From a virus, in the IMG/VR virus record IMGVR_UViG_3300025280_000144, positions 1-25,913 of that record: 25,913 bases of DNA; one strand, written 5' to 3'. Shown here one piece after another: positions 1-7,425 of this stretch (positions within the stretch are counted from its first letter, which is position 1; each line of letters begins with the position of its first letter). Made by a program: the position numbers and the translations under genes. The notes beneath the pieces were generated by a model, which had not been told where the DNA came from, did not search any database, and saw nothing but the letters and a program-made list of their open reading frames with translations.

Positions 1-440
1 CTACCTACTGATCTGGGGTCGAACCTGCCCCCAGCAACTTCAACGGCATCAATCGCAGTGGTGATTTTGTTAGCTAGACTACCCAAATAGGTGATGAGTC
101 GTTGCAAGTGATTTGGAACACCCATTGGACCACCCATTGGACTCTGTGGCAGTGGGGCGAGGAATTCGGGGTGGTTTTCCCTAAGCACACCCGGATCGAA
201 GTCTGATTCTAGTCCATTTCCAGGAGGAACTGGTGGCATACCCTCTATGCGTCGCCTGTTTTCCGCATCAAAATCAGTTCGAGGTGGCAAGAAGCCAGCC
301 GGATATTCCACTCCGCGATTCTCGTACTCCTCCGGAGTGAGTACTCTGCCATTCGGTGGAGCCGTCATGCCACCCGTCAGGAGTCGTTGTCGATTTCCAC
401 CTAATCTGTTGTTCAAGACGTTATAAGCCATAACCATCAT
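1..440 (-). CDS. Hypothetical phage protein, 3' end outside the window
   Basis: The reverse-strand frame starts at ATG 440 and stays open to position 1, so at least 146 residues are encoded and the C-terminus is missing. The ATG sits inside an ATGA overlap with the stop of the gp10-like gene (437-439), a tight coupling typical of this operon. The visible part is rich in Pro, Gly, Asn and Arg, includes a PMGGPMG stretch, and has no membrane segment. I do not recognise a family. In P22 the genes after gp10 encode the tail needle and ejection proteins, so a tail or internal virion protein is possible from position alone. Confidence 0.72.
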   Translation of the reverse strand, partial: MMVMAYNVLNNRLGGNRQRLLTGGMTAPPNGRVLTPEEYENRGVEYPAGFLPPRTDFDAENRRRIEGMPPVPPGNGLESDFDPGVLRENHPEFLAPLPQSPMGGPMGVPNHLQRLITYLGSLANKITTAIDAVEVAGGRFDPRSVG

Positions 441-1846
441 TGTGCTCCAAAATCTGCCTGTAAAAAGCCACTGCCGATCACCATCTTGGCGTCATCCGTC
501 ATCGTTATACGGTAAACCCGATCTCTGGATTGCCCAAGTTGACCCCATCTAGCACGATTGGCGTACTTGCCAACCTTGCCAATTCCCCTCCAATGTTCGT
601 TACTCCATGTGTGACCGCCATCATCCGACCACTGCAACATAACCTGGGGATCAAGACTGGCTGTGCCTGTACCAGACTCGAATTCGATCTCAAGGCGTCT
701 ATGAAAGAGCCTCTCTCGCAAATTCTGTGACAAGACATGACGATCTTGCCTGATACGCTCAATCGGTACTCCAGCGTCCGAGAATTGAGTCCACGATAGC
801 TGGAAAAGGTTCCCATCCTGGTAATCTCCAATGACATGCGTGCCATTGAAGAAGGCATGGGCATTACCGCGGAATCTCCCAATCGTATAGGACTTCCACT
901 CGGCCCATAACCCAGATGCAGCATCAAATACCCACGTAGCATCCCCGGTCGGGAACGTCAGGATATAGAATATATGCCCCTCCATCTCCAGACAGTAGGC
1001 AAAAGCATCTGAAATCTTGGAATACCCAGCAATCGCATTCTCCACTGCATGTGTTGAGATGCGAACGCCCTGCAATCCATCGGACTGCATAATGATGCCA
1101 TCACCATCTGGCCCTTGTGCCAGCCAATAAATACGCCCAGAGATTCGGCACGCGGAATGCGGCGCAGCAATACCCCATTCGACAAATCCTGATTCAATCG
1201 GCTCAAATGGGAAGTCTGGATTACCAGAATTATACCAAACTTCACTCGACCGCTCTCCTAGTAGCCAAAGCTCACGGTGATTGACCATGATTGCAGAAAG
1301 CTTATCTGGATCACGAATTGCCGTGGCGTAATCGGTCGCGGTCCAGGCAGTCCCATCTTCGCTGTTGGAGATATAGAACCGCCCTTTGTTGGTTGGATCA
1401 TTGACCACGAAATAGCCGTCGATGTAGACCACGTGCGTAGCAGTGTCCGGGAAATCACTATCCGAGATCACCGTTACTGAACTTCCGGTTGTGGTATAAC
1501 CATTCACCCCATCCACTATGATAAGTTGTGGAGTGGCATTGGCATTGACAGCAAGCCCAACACGTCCCGTCGCGGTGTTGAGTGTCCCAATCGTGCTGAC
1601 GGCTCCCCCTGTTGTGACCTTCTTCAGATCACTACCCACCACCGCGTACAAATCGCCCTCAAGCTCTATCAGACCGCGGATCTCAGCAGCACCACCAGCA
1701 GCCCATGTCTTCAGACCGGGACGCCCATAGAGAGAAATCGGGTATTTGCCATGCTGATCAATCTCCGGAACAAGATTGACCGAGCGTTGGCCTGATATAT
1801 TAACTGACCTGGATTCATTGGAACTACCGACAAACGCCAACTGCAT
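437..1846 (-). CDS. P22 gp10-like tail hub / packaged-DNA stabilisation protein
   Basis: This 469-residue protein resembles the Phage_stabilise family (P22 gp10), which forms the hub below the portal/gp4 ring, helps close the head after packaging and carries tailspike and needle. The N-terminus (SRSVNISGQRSVNLVPEID, then GRPGLKTWAAGG) is the typical opening. It is followed by beta-propeller-like repeats with Trp/Asp motifs such as ELWLLGERSSEVWYNSG, and a beta-rich C-terminus. The frame extends upstream to a TTG at 1894, but ATG 1846 has a good GGAAGGA site nine bases before it and avoids overlap with the holin gene, so I chose it. Unlike P22, a fibre and lysis genes separate it from the gp4-like gene. 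Confidence 0.85.
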   Translation of the reverse strand: MQLAFVGSSNESRSVNISGQRSVNLVPEIDQHGKYPISLYGRPGLKTWAAGGAAEIRGLIELEGDLYAVVGSDLKKVTTGGAVSTIGTLNTATGRVGLAVNANATPQLIIVDGVNGYTTTGSSVTVISDSDFPDTATHVVYIDGYFVVNDPTNKGRFYISNSEDGTAWTATDYATAIRDPDKLSAIMVNHRELWLLGERSSEVWYNSGNPDFPFEPIESGFVEWGIAAPHSACRISGRIYWLAQGPDGDGIIMQSDGLQGVRISTHAVENAIAGYSKISDAFAYCLEMEGHIFYILTFPTGDATWVFDAASGLWAEWKSYTIGRFRGNAHAFFNGTHVIGDYQDGNLFQLSWTQFSDAGVPIERIRQDRHVLSQNLRERLFHRRLEIEFESGTGTASLDPQVMLQWSDDGGHTWSNEHWRGIGKVGKYANRARWGQLGQSRDRVYRITMTDDAKMVIGSGFLQADFGAQ

Positions 1847-1865
1847 TAACCAGTGTCCTTCCCGC

Positions 1866-2270
1866 TCATTTTGAGATGCCCTTATATTTCTCAAACGATC
1901 TCATTCCGCCAAGACCCAAAAGCCCGAGAAGCACTGGCATCATTTCACCTAACTCAACGCTCGGGAGCACAATGAGATACCCAGTCTGCCCCAGAATAAA
2001 TGTCAACAACGGCTGGACGACGTATGCGTAGGCCATCGCTGCTCCGCACGTCCAACCAATAAAGGGCCTCCAAGCACTAACAAATGGAGTCCGTGACGCA
2101 GCTTCGATCTTGTTAATCTCTAGCTGCCCAATGAGTCCGGCAACCTCTGCATCAATAAGAGCCTTCTCCAGTTCCCGCTTCGCGCTGGCCTGAGCATTCT
2201 TGTCCGGCACAATGCGATCAATAACCTCGCCTGCAACCGGTAAGATCGAGGAAATAAGAGTGCTAATCAT
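1866..2270 (-). CDS. Holin, GTA-type three-transmembrane family
   Basis: The 134-residue product matches the pattern of the GTA_holin_3TM family: an N-terminal hydrophobic segment (residues 1-20), a charged helix (KREL...EINKIEAAS, about 30-58), then RPFIGWTCGAAMAYAYVVQP and a last hydrophobic stretch with LLGLLGLGGMRSFEKYKG. The R-P-x-I-G-W and GLLGLGG...RSFEK signatures are characteristic. Such proteins form holes in the inner membrane at lysis, although some members are only holin-like. The start overlaps the stop of the XhlA-like gene as ATGA, so the two are probably made together as a lysis cassette. No endolysin is visible in the window; it may lie beyond the left edge. Confidence 0.85.
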   Translation of the reverse strand: MISTLISSILPVAGEVIDRIVPDKNAQASAKRELEKALIDAEVAGLIGQLEINKIEAASRTPFVSAWRPFIGWTCGAAMAYAYVVQPLLTFILGQTGYLIVLPSVELGEMMPVLLGLLGLGGMRSFEKYKGISK

Positions 2271-2470
2271 CGAATTACCAATGTCAGCAGAAGAAGGATG
2301 GTCGCGCCAGCGGTACTAACCAGAATCCGTTCTACGCGACGGAGCCTCGCGTTCTGCTGGCGCGTCTCGGTAGCACAGCCCACGACATGCTCCCGAACTT
2401 CTAGGAGAAGCGCATCAACGCGCCGATGGGCCGATGCTGCTGACCTTCGATCTCCCTCTCTATCCGCCAT
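2267..2470 (-). CDS. Small XhlA/holin-accessory-like protein with C-terminal membrane anchor
   Basis: This is a 67-residue protein with a charged, probably coiled-coil N-terminus (residues 1-48, rich in Arg, Glu and Asp) and one C-terminal membrane segment (about 49-66, ending TILLLLTLVIR). The topology resembles hemolysin XhlA-type proteins, which work with holins. Its start is five bases after the stop of the tail fibre gene and its stop overlaps the start of the holin gene by four bases. A role in lysis is inferred from topology and context, not from a residue-level match. A one-component spanin seems unlikely because there is no N-terminal lipobox or second membrane segment. Confidence 0.65.
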   Translation of the reverse strand: MADREGDRRSAASAHRRVDALLLEVREHVVGCATETRQQNARLRRVERILVSTAGATILLLLTLVIR

Positions 2471-2475
2471 ATTGC

Positions 2476-3765
2476 TTAGCCTTCCAATGCAGTTACACGA
2501 AGCTCTAGCGCTTCGACCCTTTCTAGGGCCTCACCCAGGGCCTTCACTGCCTTCATATAGAGAACAGAATACTGGATGCTCTTTGTAATAGTTCCTGTTG
2601 GTCGTTGGACTGGCTGACCAGACTCATCAATCACCTCCTCCATGTCAGGATGATCAATAACCAGGCCGGGCGATATTGGTTCTACGTCCTGCGCTACCAA
2701 GCCAAGCAACGCCCCCGCATCGGGGTTAGCAATCACATCCGACTTAAACCGGAAGTTAACGGCGATTTCAGAAAGGGCTTTGATGTCCTCCCACTGTGAG
2801 TTGGCGGGCGTGATGTCCTGTTTCAGCTTCCGATCTGAGATAGCACCGTAACTATTATCGTGATTTTGCAAATCTCCGTCAGCATATATAATTGCCCTAA
2901 TTGCACTTGAGTCCTCACATCTAAGGAACACCTCAGTATTATTATCACGATCTGCTGCCGAGAAATCTATGTGGATTCCGTTGGGATCGGTTCCACCAGC
3001 GTTCGTTAATTTATAACCAAACGCCCCACTTCCCGTTGCAAACCGACTCGCTTCCTCTCCACCTGTAGCAACCACCACCTTGTTTGTGTCGAAGAATAGA
3101 CCTGTGTCAGGATCGCCTGAGTCCGTAATTGTCGGGGCCGAGGCAGATCCGCTGCCAACCTTGAGAAGAGCAAACTGTACGGTATCGCCAGTGCCTACTC
3201 CTATTGAGGTCCGCAGTGTCGCACCGCTCTCAGCAACAGGATCGCCAGAACCATCGCCAACGATTATCTCGCTATCGGCCAATACAGACATCGCTGTGAC
3301 ACCGCCAGTGCCAGAACCCAGCAACACACCTCCATCGGTCAGTGATGCAGCGCCGGTCCCACCACTACTGACGTTCAATGTCCCGGTAGATGACGAGAAC
3401 GCACTCAAGGCTACTGGGTCAGTGCTACCGTCTCCCACCACAATAGCCCCATCTGCAAGCACTGACATCGCTGTGACAGCGTTAGTGCCAGACCCTAAGA
3501 GGATGCCCCCATCCGTCAGCGTGCTCGCTCCTGTGCCCCCCTTGGCGACGTTGAGCGTGCCGGTAGATGATGAGAACGCACTTAAAGCAACAGGATCGCC
3601 AGAACCATCGCCAACTATGATGGCCCCATCTGCAAGCACTGACATCGCCGTGATTGCATCGGTTCCAGATCCCAATAATACCCCACCATCAGTCAAGCTC
3701 GATGGAAGCATCTTGCTGCTGACTAATACTTCTCCGACTCTACGTGCCATTAAGCGTCTGGACAT
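2476..3765 (-). CDS. Tail fibre with C-terminal peptidase S74 auto-cleaving chaperone
   Basis: A 429-residue fibre. Residues 1-23 are a short leader, residues 24-178 are Gly/Ser/Asp-rich repeats of 59 residues (beginning LTDGG and containing LGSGT, AMSVLADG and VGDGS), and residues about 180-300 are a beta-rich shaft. The C-terminus (about 305-429) is a peptidase S74 / intramolecular chaperone domain: SDRKLKQDI, LLGLVAQDVE, SIQYSVLYMKAVKAL, then a coiled coil ERVEALELRVTALEG. In this family the chaperone helps trimerisation of the fibre and then cuts itself off just before the Ser of the S-D-R-K-L-K motif. The start is ATG 3765, one base after the previous stop; a second in-frame ATG five codons later is possible. 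The fibre probably contacts the host surface. Confidence 0.88.
   Translation of the reverse strand: MSRRLMARRVGEVLVSSKMLPSSLTDGGVLLGSGTDAITAMSVLADGAIIVGDGSGDPVALSAFSSSTGTLNVAKGGTGASTLTDGGILLGSGTNAVTAMSVLADGAIVVGDGSTDPVALSAFSSSTGTLNVSSGGTGAASLTDGGVLLGSGTGGVTAMSVLADSEIIVGDGSGDPVAESGATLRTSIGVGTGDTVQFALLKVGSGSASAPTITDSGDPDTGLFFDTNKVVVATGGEEASRFATGSGAFGYKLTNAGGTDPNGIHIDFSAADRDNNTEVFLRCEDSSAIRAIIYADGDLQNHDNSYGAISDRKLKQDITPANSQWEDIKALSEIAVNFRFKSDVIANPDAGALLGLVAQDVEPISPGLVIDHPDMEEVIDESGQPVQRPTGTITKSIQYSVLYMKAVKALGEALERVEALELRVTALEG
3232..3696 (-). repeat. Tandem 177-bp repeats inside the tail fibre gene (two full, one partial)
   Basis: The fibre shaft is built from tandem copies of a 59-codon unit. 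Copy 1 spans 3520-3696, copy 2 spans 3343-3519, and a third partial copy of 37 codons spans 3232-3342. Short DNA blocks recur nearly unchanged, for instance ggatcgccagaaccatcgcc at about 3241 and 3594, and gcaagcactgacatcgc near 3457 and 3634. The period is a multiple of three, so copy gain or loss by recombination would keep the frame and change shaft length. Confidence 0.9.
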
Positions 3766-3766
3766 A

Positions 3767-4108
3767 TTATGCTATCCTGTTCACGTATCCGTGCATCATT
3801 ACAACATTGGCAGATGCGGCGAATGCCTTGACAACTACGGACCCAGATATTGGGAGCCCAGGAATGACAAGATGCAATCCGTCCTCAGACGGGACGGTAT
3901 ATTCGATCAAGTCATCAGGCGAAGTAGTGCCGCCGAATTCGATAGTGAGCTTTCGATCACTGGAATCTGAGTTGATCGCCCACAACCACACCTCATCCTT
4001 GTCATTCGCATCTGCCGTGTGGATGGTTGTCCCAGCAGATGCAGTGGCAACCACCTTAATACCTTTTCCGTTCGTACTACCTGAGAGAAAGTTCTTTGTG
4101 ACTGACAT
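3767..4108 (-). CDS. Small beta-rich virion-associated protein, function unknown
   Basis: 113 residues with alternating hydrophobic/polar strands and no membrane segment. The middle reads DEVWLWAINSDSSDRKLTI, then GGTTSPDDLIEYTVPSEDG and a C-terminal VIPGLPISGSVVVKAFA followed by VNRIA. This looks like a compact beta-sandwich of the kind used for fibre tips, baseplate or head decoration, but I cannot name a family. It lies between the tailspike-head-like gene (its start overlaps that stop at 4108) and the S74 fibre gene (one-base gap), so a role in the tail fibre assembly is a reasonable inference. Confidence 0.72.
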   Translation of the reverse strand: MSVTKNFLSGSTNGKGIKVVATASAGTTIHTADANDKDEVWLWAINSDSSDRKLTIEFGGTTSPDDLIEYTVPSEDGLHLVIPGLPISGSVVVKAFAASANVVMMHGYVNRIA

Positions 4109-4866
4109 TAAGTAAATACCTCCATCACCATTGCCAGGTCGTGATGATTCACAGTTGAAGAGACATCGCCACCCGCGTCAATGCGTACCGACCGATTGGC
4201 ACCAGCTACATATACGAAATTTGCAGAACCATCAGTGCGGCCAATGCCTATGACAACCTTCTTGTCGTAACTCGTTGGCATCGTCGGACCTGACGAAGAA
4301 GTGGAGATCAATACATCCACAACCGCCGTATCCGTACGCTTGATCAACCAGATATAATAAACTGTGTTATTCGCTACCGTGCCAGTATCAAGCCCACCAG
4401 CGTTGTCACCGACCGACCAACTGGCGTCGATTTGTTTCGTAATTTCACTTGAGAGAATGAGATCCTCAGAATCCGCACTATCTCTGGCTTCGCCAGCCGT
4501 TACATTCACATCATGGTCCGTATCGGTATCCAGGGTGATCAACATGCCAGCGACGTGATCCTTGTCGAAGACTGATGTCGAACTCAGGCCGTATTCGTCA
4601 ATGGTCTGTATTGTCGTGTCAGATGAGTCGGTCACTACGACCTTATACTGACCATCCAGCCAAATCTGAGAGCGCCCTGCGGAGTCTAGGACTACCGGAT
4701 TGGCATTTGCGTTCGTCCCCGCCACGGCATCATCTTCAGTGGGATAGGTGTCTTTACGAGTCGATGTTCCGATTTGATAGAAGTTGACCTTCCCCGCATT
4801 CAATGGAGAGGTGCTGGTGGCATCCAATAGTGCTACGCCAGGGGGCATGAATAGGGTATTCGTCAT
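4108..4866 (-). CDS. Tail adaptor/fibre protein with tailspike-type head-binding domain
   Basis: 252 residues. The first ~95 (DATSTSPLNAGKVNFYQIG ... NANPVVLDSAGRSQIWLDGQYKVVVTDSSD) are the signature of the particle-binding domain found at the N-terminus of P22-like tailspikes and many podovirus fibres. It anchors the fibre to the tail hub. The remaining ~155 residues are beta-rich, with TDTDHDVNVTAGEARDS and VYYIWLIKRT, and end with no enzymatic beta-helix, so this is an adaptor-length protein rather than a full tailspike. Receptor binding may be left to the S74 fibre encoded next. The stop overlaps the start of the following gene; the ATG at 4866 overlaps the stop of the gp4-like gene by four bases. 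Confidence 0.8.
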   Translation of the reverse strand: MTNTLFMPPGVALLDATSTSPLNAGKVNFYQIGTSTRKDTYPTEDDAVAGTNANANPVVLDSAGRSQIWLDGQYKVVVTDSSDTTIQTIDEYGLSSTSVFDKDHVAGMLITLDTDTDHDVNVTAGEARDSADSEDLILSSEITKQIDASWSVGDNAGGLDTGTVANNTVYYIWLIKRTDTAVVDVLISTSSSGPTMPTSYDKKVVIGIGRTDGSANFVYVAGANRSVRIDAGGDVSSTVNHHDLAMVMEVFT

Positions 4867-5825
4867 TCACTGGACTCCAATCTAGGCTGGAAGAACACCG
4901 ACGCAGGCTCCGAATCCCAGATACTCAGCAGATATTTCTTCTCCGCTGCTTCGTTCTTTAACCAGCCCCGCTCTTGTATCGGGGTCCCAACTGCCGGGGC
5001 TAGTCGGACAGCTAGATTCCAGGTTACAGCCTCAATCCATTCCTGTGGGAAGTCAGGATCATTCCCAGCCGCGTCAAAATCCTCAATCGGCATTGCACCA
5101 GTGAAGTTGACTGTCTCGGCTGCGCTGTCCGGGGCATTCCACAAATAGAAATCTCCCTTGCTCAGTTGTGGGTCATAAAATCCCTGCACTGGCTTGCCCT
5201 CGCTCATCTTATTCGGGAGATCGAAATACTCCTCTCGTGAGAGCATGTCTGAGAATGGAACGTCCACTGGGGCTGTCGGATCAGTCCAAACGCGCCTGCG
5301 TGCATCTAGGATGCGAAGTGGACGAGCTAAGAGGGTTGTATATGTAAAAACAATATTATTGTCAGCAGCAGCGCTGGCAATGCCGGACGCAATCGTTATC
5401 GTCAGAGATGAGATTGAGGAGATGGTCGTCCAGTGGATCGACCCATCATCCAAGACAATGCCAATCGCGTCCGACGCTGCCATTCCCGTAACAGAATCCA
5501 CTAGGATGGTCGTGTCACTCGACGAATGATCACCATTGACTTTGGTCACCACGGTATCGCTCGACAGCGCCGCCCTATCACCGGAAGCACCTAAACTGTA
5601 TCTCTCTGTCCCTTTAGTAAGGAACAGAACACAGTCTTCGATCTTCCATAGATTAGTTCCATCAGCCTGCCATGCCTTGACCATGGCCTGCAATGCAGCG
5701 ACTCCTGCCGCACTCTCTTCACTCGATGGGGTTTCGCCAAGCGCTACCGCGCCGCAAAGCCGGTAAGCATCATTGATTATGTTGTCGCGTGTACGTGTGT
5801 AATCAACGCTTCCAGATGTTGCCAT
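4863..5825 (-). CDS. P22 gp4-like tail accessory factor / head-tail adaptor (enlarged)
   Basis: 320 residues. The N-terminus (TRTRDNIINDAYRLCGAVALGETPSSEESAAGVAALQAMVKAWQADGTNLW, in pieces) is the helical pattern of gp4-type adaptors that dock under the portal. The C-terminus (EWIEAVTWNLAVRLAPAVG, then EKKYLLSIWD) completes the same fold. Between them, about residues 75-230, lies a beta-rich insertion including SSSDTTILVDSVTGMAASDAIG and the RPLRILDARRR stretch, absent in P22 gp4, which is only about half this length. The protein would close the portal channel and receive the gp10-like hub. The start is ATG 5825, eight bases after the upstream stop; no strong Shine-Dalgarno is seen. Confidence 0.8.
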   Translation of the reverse strand: MATSGSVDYTRTRDNIINDAYRLCGAVALGETPSSEESAAGVAALQAMVKAWQADGTNLWKIEDCVLFLTKGTERYSLGASGDRAALSSDTVVTKVNGDHSSSDTTILVDSVTGMAASDAIGIVLDDGSIHWTTISSISSLTITIASGIASAAADNNIVFTYTTLLARPLRILDARRRVWTDPTAPVDVPFSDMLSREEYFDLPNKMSEGKPVQGFYDPQLSKGDFYLWNAPDSAAETVNFTGAMPIEDFDAAGNDPDFPQEWIEAVTWNLAVRLAPAVGTPIQERGWLKNEAAEKKYLLSIWDSEPASVFFQPRLESSE

Positions 5826-5832
5826 TCAATCA

Positions 5833-6018
5833 TCAATGCACCAAGAATATAAGGGGCTCGCCGAACTCAGGTAGGATCACGATTGCCCGCGCAATCTGAT
5901 CTCCGTCACGATACATCGCCATGTGATGTAGGTCGTGCACACAATCTTGTAGTATATGCTGATCCCGCACAGAGGTCATCCAGACAGGGGCACGAGCCCC
6001 CTCCGCAGGATGAATCAT
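5833..6018 (-). CDS. Small conserved-looking phage protein, unknown
   Basis: 61 residues, compact alpha/beta, beginning MIHPAEGARAPVWMTSVRDQ and ending EFGEPLIFLVH, with several His residues in the middle (HDLHHMAMYRDGDQIAR). There is no membrane segment or known motif. Its ATG shares one base with the preceding stop (TAATG), and its stop is seven bases before the gp4-like start, so it is translated as part of the connector block. I do not recognise the family. The position suggests a connector or tail-completion role, but this is inference only. Confidence 0.62.
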   Translation of the reverse strand: MIHPAEGARAPVWMTSVRDQHILQDCVHDLHHMAMYRDGDQIARAIVILPEFGEPLIFLVH

Positions 6019-6275
6019 TAGAGACTATCTGCCTCAACTTCATTAGTCCCTACAAATACATCCGTTCCAGGTGGCCTGACAATAGGAACACTCTGATCAT
6101 CGGGCCTGCCTCTAACTTGATCTTGAGGATGTCTCTGCTCCCAAGACCTTCCCCGCACAAGTAGACCATTCCACTCCAGTTGGCATTCGGATGCCTTGAC
6201 CTTGAATCCCGTTCTGTCACAAATCACGTTGTAATCACCGGGCTTATACCAAGGGTTCCCGCCGCGATCTGGCAT
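6018..6275 (-). CDS. Small phage connector-region protein (WYKPGD ... RHPQD type)
   Basis: 85 residues with the recurring phage pattern WYKPGDYNVICDRTGFKVKAS, then EWNGLLVRGRSWEQRHPQD and VRGRPDDQSVPIVRPP. Proteins of this kind sit beside connector or tail genes in many phages. Some homologues, as I recall them, have a Cys4 zinc-ribbon-like arrangement; here the second and later Cys positions are Thr, Arg and Ser, so a zinc site is unlikely. An AAGGA site lies before ATG 6275, which directly follows the stop of the gene above with no gap. Function is unknown; a structural or completion role is inferred from position. Confidence 0.75.
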   Translation of the reverse strand: MPDRGGNPWYKPGDYNVICDRTGFKVKASECQLEWNGLLVRGRSWEQRHPQDQVRGRPDDQSVPIVRPPGTDVFVGTNEVEADSL

Positions 6276-6677
6276 CTAATATTCCTTCACCATATCCACG
6301 ACAATAGTATATCTGTCCCCAGACGCAGCACCTATGGTGGTGAGTAGAAGATCGCCCGTATATCCTGAAGTCTCCGGATTCTTCAATCCACCAAAATGCC
6401 GGAAATCCCAATGAATCGTCCGATCTTGTGGAATAGTCAACGCAGTGATGTTGGTTGTTGCATCCCAGAGAAGCTCTACAGCCATTAGATGCGTGGACGC
6501 CCATATCTGCATAATACGGACTTGACCACATGCCTGCCCAGCCTCATTAGCTTGCAATGCGGATACATCCACCTTGGTAACACCGCTCTCACCATTTCCA
6601 TCGGATGTATTGTTGAGTTGGATAATGAGCCTACGCTCATCATCAACCATTGTTCGTGTCGCTACTGTGTCAGCCAT
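6276..6677 (-). CDS. Conserved phage structural-type protein, unknown role
   Basis: 133 residues, beta-rich, starting MADTVATRTMVDDERRLIIQLNN followed by TSDGNGESGVTKVDVSAL, with the later block WDFRHFGGLKNPETSG and LLLTTIGAASGDRYTIVVD. The pattern is common in phage virion gene clusters and usually annotated only as hypothetical. The ATG at 6677 lies within the last codons of the upstream gene (8-base overlap, gaagATGgctga), a coupling repeated almost exactly at 13914-13921. A decoration or connector role is plausible from its location between capsid and tail-adaptor genes. Confidence 0.75.
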   Translation of the reverse strand: MADTVATRTMVDDERRLIIQLNNTSDGNGESGVTKVDVSALQANEAGQACGQVRIMQIWASTHLMAVELLWDATTNITALTIPQDRTIHWDFRHFGGLKNPETSGYTGDLLLTTIGAASGDRYTIVVDMVKEY

Positions 6678-7317
6678 CTTCCTGTTCCATGGTTAAGATT
6701 TCTGCCTGTTCCCTAATGTCAGGCATGAATGTGATCGCCCCAACTGCCGTAGCCAACACATAATCAGGATAAGCACCCTTTGACCGCGGATGATATCCGT
6801 ACAATGGCGGCTGCCACGGGTATGGCCTCCCAATCAGGCAATCCTCTGTCAATGCAATCTCTATCCCAGAAGCCAGCGCCCAGGCATAAAAGAAGTCCAG
6901 TCCGCTCTTCTGCGCGAAATACTCATTCGAGTGTTGATCAGTCAGAATATGATGTAGCTCAATACGATCAAACTTATTAAGGATAGCCATAGCCATCATG
7001 TAACATATCGTAGAAGTCAGGTAGGCCCTATTCTTGTCATTCCCGAAGAATCTCTCAATCACCGGCTGTAGAGGAAATCCTACCGAAAGAGGGATCTCCT
7101 CATAGTGTCGTTGCATAACTACAGGAACATTGAGATCATTCACATCCTCAACGAATCCTGAGTGCTTCCGCTCCATCCTGACAAGATGATCCATTGCGAA
7201 GATGTGAGTGATACCTACCTGCTTCCGATAGGCTAAATTCGCCCCCCATACTTCAGCACCAGAAATATCACCATCAGCAGGCCCATACTCACCAACGATG
7301 ATGACGCGGCTCTGCAT
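6670..7317 (-). CDS. Phage protein with Rossmann-like fold, unknown function
   Basis: 215 residues. It opens with a beta-strand/loop VIIVGEYGPADGD, then GAEVWGANLAYRK, a strand THIFAMDHL, the helix entry LTSTICYMMAMAI, the strand IELHHILTD, then SNEYFAQKSGLDFFYAWALASGIEIAL and ends near PLYGYHPRSKG. This order (VxGxGPS / W..N / ITSTIAYMLALAI / YGVDM..EY / G.A.G.I.V.. / LYGY) is that of a family often met in phage structural regions, with a Rossmann or glycosyltransferase-like look. I see no clear catalytic residues. Modification of a virion component or of the host surface are possibilities, not claims. Confidence 0.7.
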   Translation of the reverse strand: MQSRVIIVGEYGPADGDISGAEVWGANLAYRKQVGITHIFAMDHLVRMERKHSGFVEDVNDLNVPVVMQRHYEEIPLSVGFPLQPVIERFFGNDKNRAYLTSTICYMMAMAILNKFDRIELHHILTDQHSNEYFAQKSGLDFFYAWALASGIEIALTEDCLIGRPYPWQPPLYGYHPRSKGAYPDYVLATAVGAITFMPDIREQAEILTMEQEDG

Positions 7318-7324
7318 AAGCTAA

Positions 7325-7384
7325 CTATGATGCGCCGGGGGCAGCGCTTACCCCCGACCCATCACCATACAGGTGTGGCTGCAT
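7325..7384 (-). CDS. Possible 19-codon mini-gene
   Basis: A short reverse frame from ATG 7384 to TAG 7325 encodes MQPHLYGDGSGVSAAPGAS. It fills most of the 108-base gap between the beta-helix gene and the Rossmann-like gene and ends seven bases before the next ATG. Short Gly/Ala/Pro-rich mini-proteins occur in phage late operons, and this could couple translation to the next gene, which lacks a good Shine-Dalgarno. Its own ribosome site is weak. The same bases form a hairpin, so it may instead be untranslated. Confidence 0.3.
   Translation of the reverse strand: MQPHLYGDGSGVSAAPGAS
7336..7356 (-). other. GC-rich hairpin in a late-operon gap
   Basis: CGGGGG at 7336-7341 pairs with CCCCCG at 7351-7356 around a nine-base loop (cagcgctta) that itself contains the palindrome AGCGCT. 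No T-run follows on the minus strand, so it is not a classic rho-independent terminator. It may stabilise the mRNA end or set relative expression of downstream genes. Confidence 0.45.
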
Positions 7385-7425
7385 GATTAAGATTGACTCC
7401 CAAGTGATTAGATCATCTCCACCAT

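Noticed and set aside
3080-3970. 296-codon rightward open frame across the tail fibre gene
   Set aside because: It is the antisense shadow of the fibre repeats, with Pro/Ser/Val-rich repeats mirroring the coding strand, and has no ribosome site or family resemblance.
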